Origin: Epiperipatus broadwayi
Lineage: Eukaryota; Onychophora; Udeonychophora; Euonychophora; Peripatidae
Direction: 5' to 3'
NCBI GenBank assembly: GCA_028023455.1
Contig: JAQFVV010006311.1
Span: 2,464,147 to 2,528,146 of the forward strand
DNA: 64,000 nt
A program made the translations under genes and the position numbers. Of the stretch, positions 1-11,500 are shown one piece after another; within the stretch, counting starts at the first letter, position 1, and each line of letters starts with the position of its first letter. A model generated the notes under the pieces. The model was not told the origin of the DNA. It did not search any database and worked only from the letters and a program-made list of their open reading frames with translations.

Positions 1-3000
1 GCAATGAAAAATCTATAAAACACAACAGCTCTCAATATGTTAGTCCTGAAAAAAAAAAAGAAATTTCATTAAAGAAGTCAGCTGACTACTATTGTGGAAA
101 GTTTTTTTAACTCTATGGATTAGTTTTTTTAAAAAAAACCATTTGCAATAATTTAATACTTTTTGGGCTGACTACGCATTATTTTCTTAAACAAAAACAT
201 CTACAAAATGCTCTATAAATTGTTCTAAATATATATAGTATAATAGTAACCACCCTTTTAAAATTGGTAATCAATCGAAATAACAAATATAATAATAATA
301 AAAAAAAAACAATATTTGCAAATTAAATTTTAGTCTAGAGAAATTATAAACCTCTAACAGGTGACCATGTACAAGGGAAGAGATTATACAAATTTTAATT
401 ATAATTGATTTACATAATCACAGATAATGACCAGACTAAACACATTTTTTCAAAAAAAAATGTCTTTATGCAGATTCATGATTGCTATTCTCCACCCCTC
501 CACATTATTAATAATATGATTAAATAACAAAATAAAATAATCAGCTTGGAATTCGGATGAGAAATAAACAAGCAACAAAATTATTAATAACAACAATAAC
601 TTTAGTTAACAAATAGAATAATAATATAAAAATGTGTATTTACATTTAAGATTATATAAAGAGCATGTGTGAGAGGAAAAAATCTTTGTGGATTTATAAT
701 AATTCATGAAGAAAAAATTTATAGTAAATTCATTCAATTACCCTGAAATCTCCGTGAATGTAGATATATGATCATTAAAATCATTAATTTTAAACATCTG
801 CAGACAATTTTCTCATATTTTAACTTCTTGAAATTAATTTCAATAATAGATTAATCTCATATAATTTTTCCTGTTACTAAGAGTATAGATTTATTTCTCC
901 TCAAAGTTTTTCCTGTGAAGTTTTCCAGATATTTAGAGCATCGAATTTAAGTAGATTTGCAAATTAATTCATAGAAGAATATTCCCATGTGATAATCACT
1001 TAGAAAACAAGTTTTCTTCTTATAACAAGTAAGTGTTATTTTCTTTCTAGCTTCATACAGTAATTAATAAACAGGCAGAATTGCAGTTAATTTTAAGGCA
1101 TTGCTTTGTTTACAGTTCCAGTCAGTTATACTCCTGGAAAGATCATGGAAGGCATTGTGAAGTTTTATCCGAGATTGCATTATTAACTTAAACAATCATT
1201 TCAATTTTATTGATTTCCCTCTTATAAGACATGTTTGAAGTAACAACAACTCTCACCTTTTATGTAAAGTAGAGATGAAAGAGTTTTTGTTTATGCCCCC
1301 AGTCATTCTGCGACTGGTTTCTATAGGAATGTTGTTTTAAAAGTTAGCTTTATTTTAAAATACAGAATTGTAATAAAATTTTAATTTTTACAATTATTAT
1401 TATTAAATAAATTATAATTTATTAACATGTGACTTTTTATATCTTTAGAATATATAAATATAAAAAAAAAATGATGCACATAAAAGCCATGCGTGTAAAC
1501 TCAGCCATGGAGATTATATTTGCCTCTCCTCCATTCAGGAATAAAATAAGAGTCGATTTGGCATAAACATCGTTCAATTTTAATTCTATTTTAAAATTTT
1601 TTCTTTTAATCTTAAAATAATGTCATGCTTAGCTAGCTGTAACTTCTTTAAAAATTGACTTACAAGCTATAAGCATAATAAATAATGTCATCATTAGCCT
1701 AAACAACATTTCCAAATCTATTACATTGGTATACATATTTTTTTTCTTTCATAAATTCCATTAAAACTTTTACTGGATTTAATCACTTGCAAATGCTGAG
1801 AGATCAAAGAAATCTTCCACAGACAATGAGTGAATCAAACATTTGAATATCAAGACAGTGAGCACAAATACAATATCAACAACTCATATCTAAATGAATA
1901 AAACATTTAACTAAAGTCCTGCTCTATTACAAGACTTAGAGATTACTATACAATATATCATAAGAATTATGCCTGACTCATTCTTGAGACTTAAAAAGCT
2001 GACAAAGAAAAAAAATGTGCCTGGCTCACTTTTGAGACTTAGAGGCTGATTACTTAAATATAAAATGGTTAGGAATTGAGATAAGGACTCTCAAGTATCA
2101 TAAAAATATGCCAATCTCAAAACAATGAAACTCTCCATTCATCAATACAGAAAGCAACATGATCAACCATCAATAGTTTCAAATTATATAGAGATTTTTT
2201 TATATATACTTTACTAAGTAACACATATGTAATTCATTTAGCATGACTTATCAACTATTATTTTAGCATTTGAGCAGCACAATTCATTTTCAAAACTTAT
2301 CTTTTTTTTTCCTTCTTCTGTACAATCTACTTTTATAATCTGCACTTCCTAATTATTTGTTTCTTTTCCTAGAACATGTACCTATTAGCATGTCCAGTCA
2401 TAACTTAGAGGATATTCTTATTCATAGAAGGATTAAACTTTGTCTCTCTCTAAATATTTTTTTATTAATATGCAGGCCATCACTCGGAATAACCTGAAAT
2501 ATCTTTTATTTACCATATGGTAATTCTGATTCATCTTTAGAAAAAATGATTTTTTTATTTTGTGCTTTCTATTTCTACTTTTTGCTCTCATTCTCACATA
2601 ATGAATTCTTGAACTTAATTTCTTAGACAATCTACCTCACTTAATTACTTGTCTGAATTCTGGGGTTCTCTTCTCTATTATTTAATCTTGGTGGTTTCCC
2701 ATTACTTTTTCTTTTACACATCAAAATGACCTTGAATATCTATTTCTATCATATTTAAATAATCTAATTCATTGTCCAAATCAACCATTTCTTCAGTTTC
2801 ACTTTATTCTGTGCTTTCAGATAATGGTCAAATATAATGCAAACATAACCTTCCAAGGTTTTTGTGTTAACTCTATGGTTATTTATATTATCAATATACT
2901 AAACATTTCCAACTAGGGTAGGCAGGCATTTATCATTATTTTTATCTGTTTCATATATTTTAGATCTAATATCTATATCTTGAGGTTCTAAAATTACATT

Positions 3001-4913
3001 ATACAATTAGCTTTATCTATCTCATCTTATCTATCTCTTGTGGTTTTAAAATTATACTACAATTAATCTATTTGCTCAGTTAACACATTTTCTTTATTTT
3101 CTCTAATTTCTCTTATCAAATGGACTCGTATCATCTTTTATTTTTGCAACATTTCTCCTTTGTTTATTTAATTCTTCATTCTGTTTTTCCATATCACATA
3201 TGATCTCTTCCTTCTGTGTTTTAAAATCTTTCATTAGGCCCTTCATTTCTTTGTTTTGTATTTTAATATCTTCTATTAATTTAAACATACTTTCCATGTT
3301 CTCTTTACTTTGTGTATTATCTTTTTTATTCAATTCTGTGAACATTTTAATACTTATGTTCTTAAATTTTCTCATAGAAACCTAAGTTTTATATTTCTGA
3401 GCTTCCATTATCTCTTTAAACAGGTAATGATATATATATATATAATTTATAATAAAATTAGCTACTATTATAGAACAGAGCAATATAAATTTTAAGGTTG
3501 ATTATCAGATGCACAGAAAGATTGCAGTTGATGAAGCAATCACAAACTTTACTGGACATATTATCATGTGACAATATAAACTCTTAAAACCAATAAAGAG
3601 AGATTTCAAATGGTAGGTATATGATAATAACCACAATAGTTATATGCGCCACATGGAATTGTATGCAAGCAAAGAATCAAATCCAGATTCTTGCCTATGC
3701 CTTGGTACTCATACTATGAAGTCAGTAATTTTGCCACATCTTGTATCACATTATTTTCAAGTCTACAGCTAGAAAATGAGCTATATGCAAATAAATTATA
3801 TCTCTGTGGGACAATAAATATAACAGGTGTATAAAAAAAAAAAAAAATGAAGAGAGAAGATTTATTTTATCATTGATAAAGACAGTGGCCTTCAAGTTCT
3901 AGTTTGGATGAACAAGAAGTCAACTGCTATGATTACAGATGCATATTATCCATCTTCTGGAATTTATTTGCATCTTTTATTAGGACGAATCTTTTTCCTT
4001 ATAGATGCCATGAGACATTTTTTAACTTCTGGGATACAAGAAAAATGACGAATTCTTGTGCTTCTCTTTTTGTAAGTTCTGAAGCTATGGATCATCTTAA
4101 GTAAGAAGTATTATATATGTTTGGAATCAGAATTTTGTAAGGAATATAAAGAAATTATCAATGAAAATGTAATTTTAAAACTTAGTTATGATAAACTAGA
4201 AATTATAAATAACGAGTAAAGTAATAGTTTTTTAGGATATTGAAATTTTTTTTTCCCTTAGTTTTTTAATGATAATCACTATTTTTCTTAGCCATATATT
4301 TTTCCTTAGTTTTGCTCTAACATTATTAAAAATGGAGTTATTGTGAAAATTGTGTCTCAAATCAATTCCATAAAAATTCAATATGATGATACACCATTCT
4401 AAAAAGTTAATGTAATTTATAATTCATTTGCAATGATGGAATTCCAGATAAATCCAAGACTGATCAAAATTTTAATGTTTTTCTCTTTTACTAAACATCA
4501 GGTTACCAATTTCAATAATTTAATATATGACTGATAAGAATAATTATTGATGAAAGTTTCAAGCAACATCTATTACAATTTAAGCATACACAAATAAACA
4601 AACTTATGAATAATACAAAATCAGAAATGGTTTCCTTTTCTTATGGATAACGTATGCCTTATATGTAACCATATAATGAATTGCAAAAACAGACAAAGAT
4701 AATATTTGCAAAAACAGTCAGACAATATCACTAATAATTTAAAATTATCTCCAATAATCAATATTCTTAAATCTTCATTTGTGATTTGGCAAGTTGAAAT
4801 GTTTGAATTTTAGTCTATTTTTATTTCTGGGTAAAATTATAATTAGCCATTTTCAAGTATTGGCCAATCCAGTTATATATTTAAACACTGTGGTTGAGAT
4901 TGTTTAAAGTACA
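1..4913. other. Left part of FZR1 intron 8, mostly featureless AT-rich DNA
   Basis: The FZR1 exon ending at 8422 has a donor site, so everything to its left is intron 8 as far as I can see. I looked on the minus strand for the next WD40 exons, such as the ALAWN, ASGGNDNK and GGGTADRCIRFW segments of the family, and found none. The stretch is AT-rich with A and T runs and a short (TA)n tract near 3431. The only possible coding relic is the coiled-coil reading frame at about 2433-3420, listed separately. Confidence 0.6.
2433..3420 (-). pseudogene. Possible decayed coiled-coil ORF, perhaps a LINE ORF1 relic
   Basis: On the minus strand, 3375-3103 encodes 90 residues that are strongly charged and heptad-like (for example IKIQNKEMKGLMKDFKTQKE), which predicts a coiled coil. 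It is followed further along the same strand by a basic 65-residue frame at 2630-2433. LINE ORF1 proteins often begin with such a coiled coil, and an RTE-type LINE lies in the same intron-rich gene. No zinc knuckle, RRM or reverse transcriptase motif is visible here, so this assignment is an inference. Chance lysine-rich coding in AT-rich DNA is a real alternative. Confidence 0.25.
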
Positions 4914-5099
4914 GTATTTTCGGTTCTCATCTGATCCTTCGTGACAGCCGCAGGTGGCACGATTTCTAACCAAAAACACATTAATATAACGTTCCCAGGC
5001 TAGCGATTCTCTATTAATATTGACCTTTTTTTTTTTGTTCGTTTGTTTACAAAGTTTACTTTCTTTCGTTTCTGAATTATTTTTCCCAAATAATATTTT

Positions 5100-6860
5100 T
5101 GACAATAGGATAATAATAGTTGTTTTTTGTTAATTTTTATTGACAAGAGGGTCTTTTTTGGTGTGTGTTCAAATAGTAATTTGTTGTTTTTTTTTTAAAT
5201 AGTATTACTGTTTTTGTAAAATTGGATTGCCAAAATTTAAGAGGGTTTTTTGATCTTTAAATAATAATTTAGGTTACTTTGATGGGTTTACATTTGATTG
5301 CCGACAACAATTAGTGGGAGGGGTGTTTTTGTGTACGATTAAATAATAATTTACGTTATTTTTATAGGTTTATATTTGATTGCTGACAACAATTATTGGG
5401 AGAAGTGGGGGTTTTTTTTTCGTGTGTGTGTGTGTGTGTATGTTTAAATAAAAATTAAAACCGTTACTTTTATCGGTTTACATTTGATTGACAACCGATT
5501 TGACTCCCTTTCGTTTATAAATTATGGTTTTGGTTCTACAAATAAATATTTTTGACAATGGGACAATAATAGTTGTTGTTTGTTTAATTTTTTATTGACA
5601 AGAGGGTGTTTTTTGATGTAGGTTCAAATAGTAATTTGGGTTATGTTTAAATAATAAGTTACGGTCTTACTTTGATTGGTTTACATTTGATTGCCAACAT
5701 TAATTATTGGGTGTTTTTTTTTGTGTGTACGATTGTAGACAACAATTATTGGGAGAAAGGGTATAACCATTTAAAGAATAGTAGTTTACATTACTTTTAG
5801 TGGTGGTGTACATTTGATTGCTGACAATAATTAGTGAGAGGGGAAGGTGTTTTTGGGTGATGATTAAATACTAATTTACCTCCCTTTTATTTTACATTTG
5901 ATTGCCGACAACAATTATTGGGAAAAAGGGGTTGTTTTTTTGTGTATGTTTAAGTCAAAATTGAAGTTACTTTTATCGGTTACATTTGATTGACAACCGA
6001 TTTGACTTTTTTTTTTTTTTCGTTTATAAATTATGGTTTTGATTTTCCCAAAACCTAATATTTTTGACAATGGGACAATAATAGTTGTTGTTTCTTTCAT
6101 TTTTATTGACAAGAGCAGGTCTTTTTTGGTGTATGTTCAAATAGTAATTTGGGTTACGTTTAAAAAATAATTTCTTTGCCTTACTTTTAGTACTTTACAT
6201 TTGATTGCCGACAACAATTAGTGGGAGGGGTGTTTTTGTGTACGATTAAAGAATAATTGTACGTTACTTTTTTTTTTATATATTTGATTGCCGACAACAA
6301 TTATTGGGAGAAAGGGTTTTGCGTTTTATTTTTTGTTTGTGTGTATGTTTAAATCAATTCAAAATTTAAGTGACTTTTATCAGTTACCATTTGATTGACA
6401 ACCGATTTGACTTTCTTTTTTTTTCGTTTATAAATTACTTGTGTTTTCCCAAATAATATTCGGTTTGACAATGGGACAATAATAGTTGTTGTTTCTTTAA
6501 TTTTGATTGACAAGAGCAGGTCTTTTTCGGTGTACGTTCAAATAGTAATTTGGGTTACATTTAACTAATAATTTACAGTCTTACTTTGATTGGTTTACAT
6601 TTGATTGCCGACAACAATTAGTGGGAGGGTTTTTTTTTTTCTATATGATTAAAGAATAATTGACATTCCTTTTATTTGACCATCTGATTGCCGACGACAA
6701 CAATTATTGGGAGAAAAAGGGTCTTTTGGGCTATGTTTAAATAAAAATTTGTTACTTCTTTTATTTGACATTTGATTGCCGACGACAACAATTATCGGGA
6801 GAAGAAGGGATGTACCTTTAAATAAAAATTGAAGTTACTTCTTTTATTTTTGACATTTGA
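5100..6860 (+). repeat. Nested tandem repeat array inside the TIR element
   Basis: Two scales of repetition are visible. A larger unit of roughly 400-510 bp starts with a TTTGACAATGGGACAATAAT-type phrase near 5100, 5548, 6060 and 6468. Within each large unit, a subunit of about 80-110 bp recurs around the phrase ACATTTGATTGCCGACAAC, followed by AATTATTGGGAGAAAGGG or AATTAGTGGGAGGGG. At least ten subunits can be picked out. Units differ by point changes and T-run length, so the array is old. A (TG)n tract lies near 5422. Confidence 0.8.
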
Positions 6861-7462
6861 CGAACGCCATTTGGAATCCCTTAAACAAGCTTGCTTTAGG
6901 AAGTGAACATTTCCGTCGAACACAACGAGACTTACAAATGAAAGTCAAAAGATGTTTTTGGACCTCAAATCTGCATATATTTGCCACACAATCCAATCTT
7001 TTCTTTCAGCAGCAGGATTTTTTTTTTTTTTTCTGCTGTAGAAATATTCCAGCGCCAGCTTCCGTGTCTGGCAATTCCCATCTTTTCAAGTTTTCTGTTG
7101 TTTGAATTAGCCATCTTCTTAGTCTCGGAACATTTCTCGCTAAAACGTGACTCAAAGCGTGATCGTTTAAAAATTTTACGCTACCCCACCCTAATCGAGA
7201 ATTTAGGAGGCTTATAGCTTTACGAGGAACAATCACGACACTGTTTAAATTGTTAAAAGGTAACAGTACATCAATTCGTCTTAAAAAAAAAAGGCCTCGA
7301 TGAAAATTTAAATACTTTTAACACGATCAAATTAACACACCCTCGTACGATATTGTTACATAAAATACATAACACAGCATTACGATATAGTGCGTGACAC
7401 AAACAACTACGGCATTTTCCTCTGCTTTTAGCATCGGAAAAAGCCACACCATTAACCGCTAA

Positions 7463-7600
7463 GCCGAGTTAACACTCTTTCTAGATTTTATCATAGAAAG
7501 AAGACTTAACTCCGAGTTAACACTCTACCTTTTAGTGTAGAAACAACACTTAACTCCGAGTTAACAATCTTTCTAGGATTTATTTTAGAAAAAATGCTTA
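7463..7600 (+). repeat. Three-copy short tandem array with palindromic GAGTTAAC core
   Basis: The phrase CCGAGTTAACACTCT (third copy ending AATCT) occurs three times at about 50-bp spacing. Between the copies lie partly self-complementary TTCTAGA/TCTAGAA-like spacers. Subterminal short repeats of this kind are typical transposase-binding regions in DNA transposons. That role is an inference from position, just inside the right end of the 2.77 kb element. Confidence 0.65.
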
Positions 7601-7702
7601 AAGGCTTGGGTGCGGCCGCGGAAACGACATATTTCTAGAAATTTAGCTAGAAATAGCGCCACCCGCGGCTGACACAAAGAATCAGATGAGAACTGTATTT
7701 TC

Positions 7703-8421
7703 AATAAATTCAACTGTAAGATAAAAATTTAATTTATTTCTTAGAATTCATTTAACAAGTTTTTAAACATTATGAAGATTAATCGGCTAACAATCTACAA
7801 ATTAGAATAGTTAACCATAAATTTGGAGTTTTAAATAAAAATAGATTAGAATTCAAATACATTTCAATTTATTAAAACATCTGACTGAGAATGGTTAATA
7901 TTAGAAGTTTTTTTTTTTTTTTATAAATAAAAAAAAAAAAAAGACAGAAAAAGCTTTTATTATCTTTAAATTTAAGAAATTATAACTACATAAAACAAAT
8001 GGAAACATATTACACCAATACAAACTTGCATTATTTAATTTCATAATATATAATAAAATTATTTCAATTGTACTGTACAATATATATATATGTTAGTTTG
8101 ATATTTATGCATGAGAACATTTTTTTAAATATGTGCATATATGCAAAACAAAATTATCTTCGTATATGATGCAGTCATATTAAGAATTAACAAATATATA
8201 AATATATTTTCAATTAATACATTTTTTTTCAAATTTTTCTTTTATAAAATAATTAAATTGATCTTAGGGAAAAAATTAGTAAATAAAAATTACTTGAAAT
8301 AATATATAAAACATGCCTTTGAACAGATTATCAATATTTGCTTCTGTAAAATGAAAATATTCTTTACTGTCAATAAATTAAAAAGTATTAGTAAACTTGT
8401 GAGAAAAAAAAAAAATCATAC
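7703..8421 (-). other. Proximal part of FZR1 intron 8
   Basis: AT-rich intron sequence between the TIR element and the donor site of exon 8. It contains A/T homopolymer runs around 7909-7942 and 8401-8415 and a short (TA)n near 8080. No coding or RNA feature is visible. Confidence 0.6.
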
Positions 8422-8524
8422 CAACTCTTGCTGAATGCCCTTCTAAAATAGATAACCGTTTACTAGCTGTGACATCCCAAACTTGAACATGACCTTTGTG
8501 TGTACCCACTGCCACTAAATGCCC
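8422..8524 (-). CDS. FZR1: FZR1 exon 8 (WD40)
   Basis: 103 nt, residues 234-267 plus one base. It reads GHLVAVGTHKGHVQVWDV and then LEGHSARVG, the family's second WD40 blade with its GH and WD marks. The acceptor is TTTTATAAG before 8524 and the donor GTATGA follows 8422 in phase 1. The next exon of the family, beginning ALAWN, is not found in the window. Confidence 0.96.
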
Positions 8525-11500
8525 CTTATAAAAGAAAAAAAATTACAATAGTAAATACTGTGGCACAACTTACATTAAATAACTACATAAATAAATAAAA
8601 TCTGTATTACTTACTCTTTCAGACCAAGATACTGATGTAACTGAATCTCCATCTCCTGATAAATCACATAATCTTGTTACCTTAAATAAATATTTTTTTC
8701 TTTTTAAATCAGACTTTGAAAACAAAATATTTCAATTAACACTTTAAAAAACATTACTGTATATTGCTAATATAACTACTCTCAAATTTTGCTCACATTG
8801 ATAATAAATTTTATTTACATTAACATTTTTTGTTAAGAATTGATGAGAAATAATAGAAACCTATCACTAATGATGATCAAGTGTTATGTGTAATCACAAA
8901 ATGTTTTAAGCCAAAAAATTTTCCCAATACATAAATCCTGCTTTGCAATTTTACTTTTGTTAACAACATATATATCATTTATCTGTAAGTATTCTTATAT
9001 GTAAAAACTCAATTTTATCAGGAAAAAAAAAATTTTCCTTCTTTTACTTAACTCTTCAGCTAAGATTAACCATATACCCATTTATCGATTAATATCGGAT
9101 GGATAACTAGGTTAGCTAAATACTAGATAACTGAAATATTTTAAGTTTCAATCACATCTTGAATCTAAGACCCATATTTTATTGTGATAAGCTATATTTT
9201 ATTATTTTATTAGCATGATTATATTTCAATTAAATAAAGTATATATCAACTAAACTAGTAATAACAACATTTCACTCTTCTTACATTTTAAAACAAAATA
9301 TATTTATTTATTCTTTACAATTTCGATTGTTCCTAACAATCTTTGTCACATCTTTACAGTTTCAACTGTTTCTAGCAGTCCTTGTCACATCTTATTCGTT
9401 ACTTTTTCTCTCTTTCCTCCACCATTTTCTAATGATGGAGGAAAGAAAAAAAAGTAGAGAATAAGATATGACAAAGACTGCTAGGAACAGTTGAAACAAG
9501 AAGAGTGAAATATTATATGTTATATAAAAAAAAGCAAAATGAAGAAGGAAAGAGGAAGAGAAAGTATTGAAGATCAACTAAACTAATAGTTAAACTAAAA
9601 TTTTCAAAATGATTTCTTTTTTCTCTAAACAGAATTAGTATTTTTTAGATACTGAGTAGCAAAGTGTGCTCAACTTATCAAATTCTGCTGAAATTTATTC
9701 TTTCAATTGGCCAAAGAAAGTATTAAAGATATTACAAAAAATAATAATGAAACATTTATAAACAAAATTAAATAAATTAATTATTATGATAAATGAATTA
9801 AAAACATTTAAAAAAAAAAAGGAACTGTGATAGAGACACTTTTGAGACACCTTTATATACATTATATGCAAAAAAACACTAACTTATAGATGATTTTCAA
9901 TCCAAATTGATTAATATTATTTTGACTTCTAAATCATTTTATGTACAAGCTCATTCAATCATTCATTATCTCACATAAAATAGAATTTAAGTTAATGATA
10001 TGAAAAAATGTATAATCTCAAAGCATTTGGGAAAATACTGTTAGAAATATAGGAAAAAAAAAAACAACTTAAATACATATTAAATACGCATATACTTTTT
10101 TGTTACAAAAATCCAGACTAAGTTTGGGAAATGCCAATTATCTAAAGTATAAAGCAATTTATATTTTCTAAAAGATTTGATTTGAAATTCAATTATTTAT
10201 AAATATTAGAAAAGAATAAATCAAGTAATACAGATTTAAAAAAACGAACATGATCCTATAATATACATATAAAGAATCATAATAATATTAGCATAGTTTA
10301 GCAGACAGTTCATATATAAAATAATAAAAATATTAATCATTTGGGAGATCAGTGATATTTGAGCAACAAAAAAAATTTGATAAAATTTCAATCAGGAATC
10401 TTTACTAAAGTCTGTCATTCCACCACAGTGTTATGAGCAATATTTAAAAAAGAAAACATTTAGTGACCATACCATATCCATAAATATGTCACAAGCGACA
10501 TTTTAAGCTGATATAAACTTAAGTCTATAAAAAATCAAATACATTTAAAAGATTATTCCAATAAAACGGCAGAATGTTAGTCTGGAACTTCTCTCATCAA
10601 AGTGTAGACCTGCTTCTATATACTATGAAGAATGTGCGGATTATGCATCAAAGATTAGTCATCAAATAATATATATTACTGATGTTAATGCCTGAAAACT
10701 TAATCATTAGAAAAGAAATAAAGACAAACAAACAAATAATATAAGTCTGTCATCTCTCAATGAATAAAGATAAAATATCAACTAAGGACATTTCAAATTC
10801 CTAGGATCAATATGACAATAATCTCTATAATATTTCATTAACACTTCATACATTTCCTGTAGATCAAACATTTCAATGTTAACCCACATCCAATTTATAT
10901 AGTTAAAAAAAAAAAAAGTTTAGGAATCATCTTTATAATTTGAGAAAGAACATAATGTTTAAGCAATGGAAACAGAAGAGTTGATTTGTAATCCACAGAC
11001 AAAAACTTTAGTTCTTGAATGTACATTAAAGTCTATTTATGCAAATCAGCCTAAAGCAAAAAAACAGCTGAAAACAAAACTGAGATTTAAAATTTAACAT
11101 ACTATATCTAAAAAAAAAAAAACAGAATTTCACATCTATTTATCATAAATACCAAAATTCTATTAAATTAAGCTATAATAGATTAATCATTCATTTACAT
11201 TCTCCTTTCTCAAAAAATTTTATATATTATTCTTGGTAATCAATAATGATTAAAAATTGTAAATTAAATATTATTTTTGCATTAAAAAATTTTAATAGAC
11301 AACAAAATTACATAATCTGGAACATAAAAGGGTAAATTTTATTCTGCACTAATCTCAGATAAAATTACTGAATGCCAAGGAAGATATTAAACATTCTCTG
11401 TTTTCTAATAGTGAAGAATGAGGACTAGTTAGTTAATCACATACTAAACACTTTATTATTCATACCAAAAAAAAAAATACGTAAAAGTTTGGGAAAATGT

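Larger units (their letters stand above)
4922..7694. mobile_element. 2.77 kb non-autonomous TIR transposon with 8-bp target duplication
   Basis: The left end begins GGTTCTCATCTGATCC. The right end, read in reverse complement, begins AGTTCTCATCTGATTC. The inverted similarity continues inward through a shared GCCGCNGGTGGC segment to roughly 45 bp. The element is flanked on both sides by GTATTTTC (4914-4921 and 7695-7702), a perfect 8-bp direct repeat. An 8-bp duplication fits the hAT, P or Merlin type of DNA transposon, but the ends do not match a family I can name. The interior holds no transposase I recognise. It consists largely of nested tandem repeats (5100-6860), a more complex 6860-7450 segment and a short right subterminal array. 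A truncated second copy of the left end lies at 15581. Confidence 0.75.

Noticed and set aside
1-8421. Search for the remaining FZR1 WD40 exons.
   Set aside because: None of the expected family blocks could be read on the minus strand, so they are taken to lie outside the window.
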